Below are positions 35,998 through 44,215 of a DNA stretch of 64,000 bases, piece after piece; the stretch's first letter is position 1, and every line of letters starts with the position of its first letter. Under the pieces are notes generated by a model. That model searched no databases, was not told the origin of the DNA, and saw only the letters and a program-made list of their open reading frames with translations. The translations under genes were made by a program, and so were the position numbers. The DNA comes from an uncultured Flavobacteriaceae bacterium (GTDB taxonomy: Bacteria > Bacteroidota > Bacteroidia > Flavobacteriales > Flavobacteriaceae), in assembly GCA_947488345.1 (NCBI GenBank), contig CANKZQ010000007.1, forward strand, positions 156,361 to 220,360, given 5' to 3'.

Positions 35998-37023
35998 CTA
36001 GTTTTTCTTTCTAATGATTTTTACAATTCGGTTAATAATAATTTCCGATAAGTTCCATTCATAGCCATTAAAATCTGTGGTATTGATGAATTGAACCACT
36101 ATCGCATCTATATCTTTGTGGTATTCTGCAAGGCTTTGATAGCCAACAACCAAACCTCCATGATTATATTCATAAGGATAGATTTCCTTTTCTCCTTCGT
36201 CGAATACCGAACCATCGTTTAAGGCTCGCAAGAATATACCCACATCTTCTGCAGTAGCCAACATCCCATATTCACGAGATTTAAAATCTTCTTCATTTCC
36301 CACATAATATCCACTCATAACATCATCTAAATCGACTTCAGTAATCGAAAAAAAGGTGTTTTTCAACTCTAGGGGAATCAATATTTTCTCTTTTATATAC
36401 CTATTGTGGTTATATCCTAAAACATCATCCATAATCCTACGAATCAATAAATAATTCGTGTTTGAATATTCATACCCTCCATTAGGTTTAAAACTGGCGG
36501 GTAAGTCAAGAGCAAAATCTAAAGCATTTTTGCCATTTTCTTGTTCGTTTACCCAATACGCTGGATTATCTGTAAAATTTGGAATGCCAGAACGATGTTG
36601 AATCATCATCTTCAAGGTAATTTCTTCAGCGTTTTCAATTCTACCTTTAAGTTCTGGAATATAATCAGCGAGTGTTTTATCAAAAGACAAACGCTCTTCA
36701 TTGACCAATTTAGTAGCTGCTACAGCGGTATATAACTTGCTAATACTGGCAATTTTGAATAATGATTTTGGATCGGCTAGTATTTTGTTCTGTCTATCTT
36801 TCCAACCACCGGTATAAAATGCTGGTGCTTCTCCTGCCTGATCTACATAAACAATCATTCCATCAAATCCATGTTCAATGGCTTGATCTACTTGTTCTTG
36901 AATTGTATCAGGTAGTGGTAAAATCCAGGCCTTTACCAAAATCCACGGCACAAAGAACAATGAAACCGCCGTTCCACCGAACAATAGGATTCTAATTATC
37001 AAGGTCTTTTTTTTCTTAGTCAT
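35998..37023 (-). CDS. Membrane-anchored serine beta-lactamase-fold hydrolase (cassette)
   Basis: About 341 residues, starting MTKKKKTLIIRILLFGG, an N-terminal membrane anchor. The catalytic motif is S93-I-S-K96 (FKIASISKLY), with YSNTNYLLI and HGGLVVGYQS as second and third motifs. I use ATG 37023; the frame also opens at a TTG 15 bases upstream. It is the fourth member of this fold in the array and shares only motif-level similarity with the others, so recent duplication is unlikely. Confidence 0.87.
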   Translation of the reverse strand: MTKKKKTLIIRILLFGGTAVSLFFVPWILVKAWILPLPDTIQEQVDQAIEHGFDGMIVYVDQAGEAPAFYTGGWKDRQNKILADPKSLFKIASISKLYTAVAATKLVNEERLSFDKTLADYIPELKGRIENAEEITLKMMIQHRSGIPNFTDNPAYWVNEQENGKNALDFALDLPASFKPNGGYEYSNTNYLLIRRIMDDVLGYNHNRYIKEKILIPLELKNTFFSITEVDLDDVMSGYYVGNEEDFKSREYGMLATAEDVGIFLRALNDGSVFDEGEKEIYPYEYNHGGLVVGYQSLAEYHKDIDAIVVQFINTTDFNGYEWNLSEIIINRIVKIIRKKN

Positions 37024-37054
37024 AAAATTCAGGAACAACAGTTTTTTAAATTAG

Positions 37055-37185
37055 GAACCGGTTGACGTATGCATAGTTACGTAAGCAACTAAGATAACAA
37101 AAAAGCGCAGGCGTAAAGAAGTCCGCTAGAATTTTCGTGACACTTGTTAACCACCATTAGTAATAGATCATGCACGCTGTTATGC
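37055..37185 (-). repeat. attC site 11, eroded
   Basis: Left GGAACCGGTTGACGTATGC, right AATAGATCATGCACGCTGTTATG. L boxes GCAT and ATGC still pair. Confidence 0.55.
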
Positions 37186-37193
37186 TTTCGCTT

Positions 37194-37682
37194 TTATTTT
37201 TTTTCCTGTGCTTGACTAATCATATGGTCAGTTATTTTCCATTCGTTATCTATTTTTTGATAAACTCGTAAGTGGTGAATGTATCTATCTTTCATAAAAG
37301 TGCCATCACTCCATTTCTGGCCTGTTCTTATATTCGTTGAGCGTAATAACGCAATGTCATCCGTTAGAAATTGTACATCATCATTTTGATAATTGTCAGT
37401 ACCTTCCATAACGAAGTCCATTGCAAAAATTTCTTTAAGCAATTCTCTTAATTCTGATTTTGATTTCATTCTATCGCCAAAGGCATTGGTCCAATAAGTA
37501 TCTTCAGAATAGTCGGAAATTGCTAATTCAACATCTTTTTTATCCCATCCTTCATTCCAATTATCAATCGTTCGAATTATTCTTTCCGATTCTAAACCTT
37601 TATCCATTTTCACTTCTTCTTTCTTCGAATTACATCCAAGTGAAGATCCGATCAATAAGATTATCAAAATTTGTTTTTTCAT
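37194..37682 (-). CDS. SnoaL/NTF2-like lipoprotein (cassette)
   Basis: A 162-residue lipoprotein (lipobox GSSLGC) with an NTF2-like fold: IIRTIDNWNEGWDKKDVELA, then IHHLRVYQKIDNEWKITDHM at the end. SgcJ/EcaC and SnoaL-type proteins share this pattern and have diverse ligands or enzymatic roles. Single-gene cassette. Catalytic residues cannot be assigned. Confidence 0.8.
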   Translation of the reverse strand: MKKQILIILLIGSSLGCNSKKEEVKMDKGLESERIIRTIDNWNEGWDKKDVELAISDYSEDTYWTNAFGDRMKSKSELRELLKEIFAMDFVMEGTDNYQNDDVQFLTDDIALLRSTNIRTGQKWSDGTFMKDRYIHHLRVYQKIDNEWKITDHMISQAQEKK

Positions 37683-37702
37683 ATCAAAGGATTTAAAAGC
37701 TC

Positions 37703-37906
37703 ACATTTGTGTTATGGTTTTGCTTCGCCGATTATTTTCTCAAGTTCGTATTTTACAATGATATTTCAAAAAAAATGCGCGTAAAACATCTTCTTACTTT
37801 AATGGTTCCTTGGGGTCACGACGCTTTGGGGAGTGCGTTTGGACATTCGGAGAGAACCAAGCGATCATTGCAAGATAAGAAGTTCCGATTAGGTAATTCC
37901 GGCCTT
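37703..37906 (-). repeat. attC site 12, chimeric and truncated
   Basis: The left part (TTTGTGTTATGGTTTTGCTTC, then TTTTCTCAAGTTCG) is class C. The later part (GAACCAAGCGATCATTGCAA, then TTCCGATTAGGTAATTCCG) is class A. The right end with the GTT box is missing and the sequence passes straight into a gene-free segment. Confidence 0.6.
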
Positions 37907-38052
37907 TCGTTGCTTACGTGACAATTACGTTTCGTTATTAAATTCCAATTTTTTTATTCCAATTTTTTGAAAAGCATACTTTCTTAGGAACCGAAAAAAC
38001 GAAAGCTACGCTTTCATATCATCTTAAGCAGCCATTTTTTCCAAGAAGGAAA
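37907..38052. repeat. Gene-free segment, copy 1
   Basis: About 145 bp, closely similar to 43912-44057, sharing TCGTTGCTTACGTGACAATT, AAAGCATACTT, TTAGGAACCGAAAAA and TCTTAAGCAGCC. It contains a small GAAAGC/GCTTTC hairpin. No conserved reading frame. Together with sites 12 and 13 it accounts for the whole gene-free interval 37683-38344. Confidence 0.75.
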
Positions 38053-38084
38053 GGAGGGAGAAATTTTTATTCGATTAAAATGTT

Positions 38085-38338
38085 TAGTAAAGGTTGAGCT
38101 ATGATTTAGTTTCACTGATTATTTTCTTAAGTTCGTTTTTATTTACAACATTTTGATAAAATATTGATTAAAAATTTTCTTATTCCAATAGTGAGCTGCG
38201 GTCTCTACGCTTCGGGAGTCTGCGAGGACCAAGCGTTTATTACGAGATAAGAATTTCTATTTAAGCCCAGAAGCGTCGGGGCTGCTACAAAGACACAGGC
38301 GAAACGAACTGGCGAAGTAATAATAGCCGTTGTTAGCC
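38085..38338 (-). repeat. attC site 13, long class C/A chimera
   Basis: About 254 bp. Left AAAGGTTGAGCTATGATTTAG, class C arm TTTTCTTAAGTTCG, then class A-like GGACCAAGCG and AAGAATTTC, right AATAATAGCCGTTGTTAGCC. Confidence 0.7.
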
Positions 38339-38344
38339 ATTGTT

Positions 38345-39301
38345 TTATTGTGCTTTAATTTTCATCATTTTATAAGATTTCAACTTTTTTAAATCGAGAA
38401 TCTTATTTGTGTTCTCATCAAAATTGCCCATCTGTGTATTAATTATGAAATAGATGTTTCCGTCGAAGATATCTAAAGTTGTTGGAGTTTTAAAATTATT
38501 CGTAAACTCAACAATTTTTTCACTTCTCAGAATGTCGGTTCGAGTTTTATTAAGGTCAAATCTAAACAATCCATTTTTTGATTTATCTCTCCAGCCATTT
38601 ACAATTCCATATAGATTATTTTTGTAAAATTTTAAACCATCTATACCTGAATAATTCTCTTTGGGGTCATTTATTATTTTTTTTGATTTTTTGTTGACAA
38701 CACAAATTCCGTTGCCTGATGCTAAATACAAATATTCATCATTATTGGATATAGTAATTCCGTTTGAGTTAGGAACCTTTTCAGAATCCAAATAGACTTC
38801 CATGGTTTTACTTGGCCTTTGAATTTTATAGATTTTATTGCTCTCTGAATCGGTTATAAAAATTTCATTCTTTGAACTAACGGCTAAATCATTTAAATAG
38901 TGAAAGCTTGAGTCCTTAATTGAGTAGGAGTCGATAAGGCTCCCTGAGGAAAGCTGCAAAAGTAAAAGTATTGATTCATTTTTATCTGCTTTTAGACTAT
39001 TGCCAAGAGCATATAAAGTGTCTCCTTTTATTGTCATTCCAAAACCACCTAAATAATTGTACTTGTTAGTTTCTAGAAAAGTTTTATCATTAGTTCCATC
39101 TAGCGAACTACTCACAATTTTATTGCTTTTTAGACTGTTTAAATATATCTTTTTTGAATTACCATCAATAGCAATACCTTCTGGTATTAAATCTTTTTCA
39201 AAATTCAGTTTAGTTAATTCCGATTTTTTACTTAAACAAGAAATGAGTCCCAATAAAGTCAAGGATATAAAAATTGACTTACTATTTAAGATTTTTTTCA
39301 T
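38345..39301 (-). CDS. SMP-30/NHL-like beta-propeller lipoprotein (cassette)
   Basis: A 318-residue lipoprotein (ISLTLLGLISC). Repeating blades such as PEGIAIDGNSKKIYLNSLKS, LNDLAVSSKNEIFITDSESN and NGITISNNDEYLYLASGN resemble SMP-30/gluconolactonase or NHL propellers. The metal ligands of true SMP-30 lactonases are not all recognisable, so it may be a binding protein. Single-gene cassette whose far boundary is a truncated attC. Confidence 0.75.
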   Translation of the reverse strand: MKKILNSKSIFISLTLLGLISCLSKKSELTKLNFEKDLIPEGIAIDGNSKKIYLNSLKSNKIVSSSLDGTNDKTFLETNKYNYLGGFGMTIKGDTLYALGNSLKADKNESILLLLQLSSGSLIDSYSIKDSSFHYLNDLAVSSKNEIFITDSESNKIYKIQRPSKTMEVYLDSEKVPNSNGITISNNDEYLYLASGNGICVVNKKSKKIINDPKENYSGIDGLKFYKNNLYGIVNGWRDKSKNGLFRFDLNKTRTDILRSEKIVEFTNNFKTPTTLDIFDGNIYFIINTQMGNFDENTNKILDLKKLKSYKMMKIKAQ

Positions 39302-39307
39302 TTTAGC

Positions 39308-39342
39308 AATATGTAAGAAATTAATTATACACGTTGTTGTGT
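39308..39342 (-). repeat. attC site 14, right-end remnant
   Basis: Only AAATTAATTATACACGTTGT and TGTGTG remain: the class B right end without a left half. Confidence 0.6.
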
Positions 39343-39349
39343 GACGTTT

Positions 39350-39940
39350 TTATTTTCCACCTATTTTATCCCCCTCTTTTGCATTTAATTTTAATTCACT
39401 CAAATAGCTTAACACTTTACCTTTATGATTTACATTTCCAACATATCCGTATTTAGGTGAGTAAAAAAGAAAATATTCTTTACTTTTTTTACTATCTCTA
39501 TCAGTAAGTTGTTTACAGTGTACTTTAATACAATTAGCATATTTCTTTTTTGGTGTTCTAAATTTTTGTTTGGTTGCAATCACTTCATAACTCCAACTCT
39601 CGTCAGCGTCCAACCATTTGTTTCCAAGTTCAGGTTTGATGGGTAATAATATAGATTCCACTAATGTTTTTTTATCTATATGATAGTAATATTCCTTTCC
39701 TTTTCTATAATAAGTGGTATCAGTAGTTCCCCAACCATACTTTCTATATCGGATATAATATTCTTTACCATTTATTGGCTCTTTTTTATTATCAAAAAAC
39801 TCAAAATAATGTGTTTTTCCGTATTTATAGTATTTGGCGCTGCTTGAGTTTTCAAACAACGAGATATATCCATTCATTTCACTTTGGGTAAAGGATAGAA
39901 GAATCCAGAAAATAGTAAAAAGTGCAATATTTTTTTTCAT
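39350..39940 (-). CDS. Exported protein of unknown function (cassette)
   Basis: A 196-residue protein with a signal-like N terminus (MKKNIALFTIFWILLSF). It is rich in Tyr and Lys, with beta-strand pairs (YYIRYRKYGWGTTDTTYYRK, KEYFLFYSPKYGYVGNV) and two Cys near the centre. No family recognised. The single-gene cassette begins at remnant attC 14 and ends at attC 15. Confidence 0.65.
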   Translation of the reverse strand: MKKNIALFTIFWILLSFTQSEMNGYISLFENSSSAKYYKYGKTHYFEFFDNKKEPINGKEYYIRYRKYGWGTTDTTYYRKGKEYYYHIDKKTLVESILLPIKPELGNKWLDADESWSYEVIATKQKFRTPKKKYANCIKVHCKQLTDRDSKKSKEYFLFYSPKYGYVGNVNHKGKVLSYLSELKLNAKEGDKIGGK

Positions 39941-39955
39941 ATTGTTTTATTTAAT

Positions 39956-40082
39956 GCTACAATTTGTGTATGGTTAGTTACGGGAAATCCGTTAGGATTT
40001 TCCGACGTTGAGCTAAGTTAATTAATTCAAGCGAATTCCTGCAAAGGAATTCCGTAGTAATTAATTATACACGTTGTTGTGC
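39956..40082 (-). repeat. attC site 15, class B
   Basis: Left GCTACAATTTGTGTATGG (AAC changed to AAT), right TAATTAATTATACACGTTGT. Inner hairpins GGAAATCC-GTTA-GGATTTTCC and GAATTCC-TGCAAA-GGAATTC are intact. Confidence 0.85.
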
Positions 40083-40092
40083 TTTCGTAATT

Positions 40093-40608
40093 TTATTTTT
40101 TTCGGTTTTCATTCAACCATTCGGCTGAATTCCAACTCGGACTAATTCCGCCAATTTTTGGAAAGTCCAAATCAGGATTGTCGGATTGGACAAGTCCTAT
40201 TAATTTTTGTCCGGTTAGAAGCCAAACTCGAGATTCAGTTGCTATTATGTCGAGAATTGCCTCGGCAAATTTCCCGTCTTCCTCCAAAAAATTATTGTAT
40301 TGTCTAAAAACTAAAATCAATCCTCTATATCTTTCATTATACATATCAGTCAAACAATCGGCAAATGCATTAAAGTTTTCACCATAATAGTCGGGGAAAT
40401 TAAGTGCAACTTTTAAATTCTGATGAGCATTTTTGCGATTCCAATTCCGACAATTCATTTCTATAACCGCAAAATTGTTGTTATTGAACCAATTCAAATC
40501 GGTGTCAAGAATTGCGTTTTTAAAATATTTACAAATAGGACCGCTTTTAAGAATTTCATAATCCTTGCTAAACTTGTCCTCTTCTTTTTTTAATCTTGAA
40601 TTTGTCAT
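40093..40608 (-). CDS. Barstar-family ribonuclease inhibitor-like protein (cassette)
   Basis: A 171-residue protein with the barstar core VALNFPDYYGENFNAFADCL near residues 86-105, followed by RGLILVFRQYNNFLEEDGKF. Barstar proteins neutralise barnase-type RNases. No barnase gene lies in the window, so it is an orphan immunity gene, perhaps protecting against a competitor's toxin. N- and C-terminal extensions make it longer than classical barstar (about 90 residues). Confidence 0.85.
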   Translation of the reverse strand: MTNSRLKKEEDKFSKDYEILKSGPICKYFKNAILDTDLNWFNNNNFAVIEMNCRNWNRKNAHQNLKVALNFPDYYGENFNAFADCLTDMYNERYRGLILVFRQYNNFLEEDGKFAEAILDIIATESRVWLLTGQKLIGLVQSDNPDLDFPKIGGISPSWNSAEWLNENRKK

Positions 40609-40614
40609 AATGAA

Positions 40615-40771
40615 GCACAGCGACCTGCTAAAGGCAGTTTTGTTTTGTGAACGAAAAGATAATAAATTTAAGCAACAATGATTTGCGAATCCGACTGTAG
40701 TCTCTATTTGTATCTCAAGTCATTGTTGCTTAAATTAAGTGCTTAAGTTGCTATTATATATATTGTTGGCA
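40615..40771 (-). repeat. attC site 16, variant core
   Basis: Left AAGCACAGCGACC, right GCTATTATATATATTGTTGG. The interior is unlike classes A and B: a 17-bp inverted repeat, AATTTAAGCAACAATGA with TCATTGTTGCTTAAATT, encloses about 45 bases. Confidence 0.7.
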
Positions 40772-40777
40772 ATAGTA

Positions 40778-41830
40778 TTATTCTTTTTTATCAAAAAATT
40801 CAAAAGCTCTAATTATATTTTCGTCTTTAGTTAAATCTTTAAAATTATCTTTTTTAGAAATTTCAATATCAGGTGTAATGTATTCACGATATTTATTTTT
40901 TTGATCTACAATATATGATATGGTAAGTGCTATTCTTTTATTAAAAGGTAGTTCAAACATATCATTACCTGTTAAAAAGCCATAAGTTGATTCCCCTATA
41001 AAAATTGCATTTTTTCTGTTTTTAAAAGCAATAGCTATATCTTCTCCTGCGCTACCTGTCATTTTACCGGTAATTAGGGCCACTGGTATTTTTAAGTTTG
41101 GTTTTGAAAGAACCTTAATTCGTGTCTTTACACTATTGTTAGAATAGAAAGTGCCATTTTCAAGTCTATTTGAGCTAATATTGTTACCATGTACATCCAT
41201 TGAGTTGTAGACAATATTATCTCCTAATAAATCATATAGCGCGGTTAACATAACATAAGCGTTTCCGCCGATATTGAATCTTAAATCTATAATCCAACCT
41301 TTAATATTTTCTTTTTCTTTAAGGTGTATAACTTTATCATACATCTTTTGTGTTTTCAAATTCAAGGAATCTTGAGATATATTAATCAAAAGCATTCCAG
41401 GCATATTTATATAACCTATGTTTTTCTCAATAAGTTTTACTTCAAAATTATATCCAGAATTATCTTGTAATTTCGAAATAAACTCTTTAGAAAAATCATC
41501 CGCATATAGAGCTTTGTTTAATGTACTTTTATATGAACCTTTATCAGTAAATAATTCGCAATGATTACAACCTATAGTGTCCAATAATTTAGGAATGGTA
41601 TTTAAAGATTTTTCAAAACTTTCCGATTTAGTTGCGTTTTTAATAATGAAGGGTTTTATTGAATTCCAATTTACCTCCTCACGTTTTAGGTATTTGGTCT
41701 CTAGTTTTTCGAATAAATCATTATAGAAAAATGTGATACTGTCATTAGTAGTATGAAATTTATTTTGACTTTGCATCTTTATTGTTGTAAATAAAAAGCT
41801 AATTAATATAATCTTATATATTGTTTTCAT
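40778..41830 (-). CDS. Exported S41-family (C-terminal processing-type) peptidase (cassette)
   Basis: A 350-residue exported protein with the tail-specific-protease fold: GWIIDLRFNIGGNAYVMLTA, the nucleophile in ITGKMTGSAGEDIAIAFK (TGSAGE), and GESTYGFLTGN. No PDZ domain is evident, which resembles minimal Bacteroidota S41 proteins. An AraC regulator is encoded upstream in the same cassette. Substrate unknown; likely periplasmic. Confidence 0.88.
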   Translation of the reverse strand: MKTIYKIILISFLFTTIKMQSQNKFHTTNDSITFFYNDLFEKLETKYLKREEVNWNSIKPFIIKNATKSESFEKSLNTIPKLLDTIGCNHCELFTDKGSYKSTLNKALYADDFSKEFISKLQDNSGYNFEVKLIEKNIGYINMPGMLLINISQDSLNLKTQKMYDKVIHLKEKENIKGWIIDLRFNIGGNAYVMLTALYDLLGDNIVYNSMDVHGNNISSNRLENGTFYSNNSVKTRIKVLSKPNLKIPVALITGKMTGSAGEDIAIAFKNRKNAIFIGESTYGFLTGNDMFELPFNKRIALTISYIVDQKNKYREYITPDIEISKKDNFKDLTKDENIIRAFEFFDKKE

Positions 41831-41932
41831 AATTTAAATTTTTAATTATTATGAAGACAAAGCTAATTTAGGAATAGGTTGTTTCTATTAAAAAAAAGCG
41901 GAAGAACGTCTATAAAAAAAATATTGGACGTA

Positions 41933-42979
41933 TTATTTTTCAAGTGTTGACTTATATTGAGAAGGTGTTAATCCGGTAAGCTTCTTGAATACTGCATTAA
42001 AAGAAGACTTAGAACTAAAACCAGCATTTTCAGCGATAGCTACAAGGGTATATTTTTTTTGATCTTCACATTGTAACTGTTTTTTTACTTTTTCTACTCT
42101 TTGTTGGTTGATATAATCAGAAAACGACATATCAAAAGTTTCGTGTATGTATAAAGACAACTCTTTTTCTGTTACATTTAATAAAGAGGCAAAGTCGGAT
42201 ACTTTTAAACTCTTATTTGTAAATATTTCTTCTATCTCTATATAGTCTTCAAATTTATGTGTTAACGAATGTGATGATTTTGATGTGTTATTTCTATGCT
42301 GCTTGAAGCTAAATTGGTTAAATAAGAATTGAGATTTTGTGAGTGATTCTAATCCAACCCAATAGATGTATATTGTGTTTATGACCAAAATAATTAAGTA
42401 AAGTTGCCCATTATCTTGCAAACCAGCAATAGTAACAAGGACTTGATGTATTAAATTTATTATTGTGAATGCAGCGAAGACATAAGAAAATGTTAGTAGC
42501 CAATTCCAATTTTTCCTAACCTTGTGTAAGCCTTTAATTTCTGTTCTATTTCTTCTTAAGAAACTTATGGCAAAAAAGAGTAATACAATATTAAAAATTA
42601 AATATGCGAATTCATTGTAAACAAAAAAACCTGTTTTGTATACATTAAAAAAAATATCTTTATCTATACCAGTATGAAGATTGACATACCAATACATTCT
42701 TAGAACACTATAAAATAAAGCTGGTAGAAATAAAAGATATTCTTTTTTAGTAATTGTGTTTTTGTCCTTGAATACTTGGGATTTTATATAGAAATAAAAT
42801 CCTACTCCAATTAGGTATTTATATGGAAACGGAAATGAACTTACCGGTATTCCTACAAATTTTTCTACTCCCATAATATGAAAAGCATAAATCAGATTAA
42901 AAAAGGATAGAGAAAAAAGAAACAAAACAAAAAAAACAAATGCTTTCTGGTTTTTCTTATTTTTAAAAAAGAAAAACAA
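41933..42979 (-). CDS. Seven-helix AraC regulator, start codon uncertain (cassette)
   Basis: About 348 residues: helices, then an AraC domain with GFSSKSSFNAVFKKLTGLTP and a final SQYKSTLEK. The listed start is a TTG. The frame stays open to a TAG at about 43056 and encodes a further family-like helix (LINIIILFGAIQGFALC) with no ATG, so the true start is non-ATG or has been lost. It is co-encoded with the S41 peptidase in one cassette, as in the 30-33 kb cassette. Confidence 0.82.
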   Translation of the reverse strand: MFFFFKNKKNQKAFVFFVLFLFSLSFFNLIYAFHIMGVEKFVGIPVSSFPFPYKYLIGVGFYFYIKSQVFKDKNTITKKEYLLFLPALFYSVLRMYWYVNLHTGIDKDIFFNVYKTGFFVYNEFAYLIFNIVLLFFAISFLRRNRTEIKGLHKVRKNWNWLLTFSYVFAAFTIINLIHQVLVTIAGLQDNGQLYLIILVINTIYIYWVGLESLTKSQFLFNQFSFKQHRNNTSKSSHSLTHKFEDYIEIEEIFTNKSLKVSDFASLLNVTEKELSLYIHETFDMSFSDYINQQRVEKVKKQLQCEDQKKYTLVAIAENAGFSSKSSFNAVFKKLTGLTPSQYKSTLEK

Positions 42980-43064
42980 GCATAATGCAAAGCCTTGAAT
43001 AGCCCCGAAGAGAATGATAATATTTATTAATGAAATATTGATTTTCTAGTTAAGTTTATTGTTT

Positions 43065-43192
43065 TCTTAAGGTTTGTGTATGGTTAGTTGCGGGAAATCC
43101 GTTAGGATTTTCCGACGTATTGGCAAGTTAATTAATTCGAGTGAATTCCTACAAAGGAATTCCGTAGTAATTAATTATACACGTTGTTAGCA
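43065..43192 (-). repeat. attC site 17, class B
   Basis: Left TTCTTAAGGTTTGTGTATGG (AAC changed to AAG), right AATTATACACGTTGTTAGCA. Confidence 0.85.
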
Positions 43193-43198
43193 TACGTT

Positions 43199-43426
43199 TT
43201 ATTTTTCAGATTCTTTCTTTTTTTTCAAGTCAGAACTATTCGCCCATTTTTTTAATTTTTCATCGATTGAATTCAATCCGAAGAAACCTGCTAACATTCC
43301 AAGAGGCATTCCGATAATATTTTTGGTAAACTCCTTTGGATTTCTTTTGTAATCTTGGTAGTAACCAAAGTATAGATACACTACAAGAAGAACTATAAAA
43401 AAAGCGATAATAAAAAATTCCGTCAT
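43199..43426 (-). CDS. Small membrane protein (75 residues, cassette)
   Basis: One or two hydrophobic stretches (FFIIAFFIVLLVVYLYFGYY; IGMPLGMLAGFFGL) and a basic tail ending KKKKESEK. It starts three bases after the companion 96-residue membrane protein gene, so the pair share a cassette and probably an mRNA. No family recognised; two-gene membrane cassettes can encode immunity or toxin-antitoxin-like functions, but nothing here proves that. Confidence 0.65.
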   Translation of the reverse strand: MTEFFIIAFFIVLLVVYLYFGYYQDYKRNPKEFTKNIIGMPLGMLAGFFGLNSIDEKLKKWANSSDLKKKKESEK

Positions 43427-43429
43427 AAT

Positions 43430-43720
43430 TTAAAATGAACCGTTATCAATATTTAACCCAATAATAACCACAATGCAATGAATTCCGAGCATATAATATT
43501 TCCAATTTGGTTTTTTATTGAGAATAATAGCATAAATTGGGATTTGTATAATTGTTAGTATAATTCCAATTATTTCGATTTCGTTAGTGAATTCTGCAAT
43601 TAGCATTGTGAAAGGATATATTAGCTTTGCTATAATATAATTTCCATGCCCTCCTCCAGCAAAAAATATTGTCAGAAGTAGTAGTGAAACTGTAATTATT
43701 ATAGTTGGAACAATTTTCAT
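43430..43720 (-). CDS. Small three-helix membrane protein (96 residues, cassette)
   Basis: Helices near residues 4-20, 30-50 and 70-88, with a Gly-rich GGGHGNYIIAK loop. First gene of a two-gene cassette. The matched ends GTTAGCATACG and CGTATGCTAAC are an exact 11-base reverse complement, showing the unit is intact. Function unknown. Confidence 0.65.
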   Translation of the reverse strand: MKIVPTIIITVSLLLLTIFFAGGGHGNYIIAKLIYPFTMLIAEFTNEIEIIGIILTIIQIPIYAIILNKKPNWKYYMLGIHCIVVIIGLNIDNGSF

Positions 43721-43729
43721 TTCAAATGT

Positions 43730-43862
43730 ATGCTAACGGTTGGGCTATGGTTTCGTTGCGGAATCGTCCGCTAGGACATTCCGAGAAACACTAGCCATCA
43801 TTGCAAGATAAGAATTTCCGTTTAGGAAATTCCGCCGCAATGAATTATAGGCGTTGTTACAA
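43730..43862 (-). repeat. attC site 18, class A
   Basis: TGCTAACGGTTGGGCTATGG to AATTATAGGCGTTGTTACAA. TTGCGG (43756-43761) pairs with CCGCAA (43835-43840); class A1 copies have TTGTGG with CCACAA at the same places. Confidence 0.9.
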
Positions 43863-44086
43863 ACCGTTTTTATCCCATTTTTCACGTTCCGATTGTCAAG
43901 TTCCGTTGCGTCGTTGCTTACGTGACAATTGCGTTCCGTTATTCAATTCCGAATTTTTTCATTCCAATTTTTTCGAAAGCATACTTCATTAGGAACCGAA
44001 AAATTGAAAGCTTCGCTTTTATGGATTCTTAAGCAGCCGTTTTTTTGAGAAGAGTAGGGGTGACGTTTGCGTTATGACAAAATGGT
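43863..44086. other. Gene-free cassette (contains gene-free segment copy 2)
   Basis: The unit between attC 18 and attC 19 has perfectly matched ends (TTACAAACCG and CGGTTTGTAA) yet no credible coding frame. Bases 43912-44057 repeat the segment at 37907-38052. It could carry a small RNA, a promoter, or a decayed gene. Confidence 0.8.
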
Positions 44087-44215
44087 TTGTAACGGTTTGT
44101 GTATGGTTAGTTGCGGGAAATCCGTTAGGATTTTCCGACGTACGACTAAGTTAATTAATTCAAGTGAATTCCTGCGAAGGAATTCCGTAGTAATTAATTA
44201 TACACATTGTTAGGC
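44087..44215 (-). repeat. attC site 19, class B
   Basis: TTGTAACGGTTTGTGTATGG to AATTATACACATTGTTAGGC. The CDS of the adjacent cassette runs into the right end and stops inside it. Confidence 0.9.

Noticed and set aside
43912..44057. A 15-codon frame inside the gene-free cassette (minus strand)
   Set aside because: The start codon is not conserved in the second copy at 37.9-38.05 kb, so coding is unlikely.
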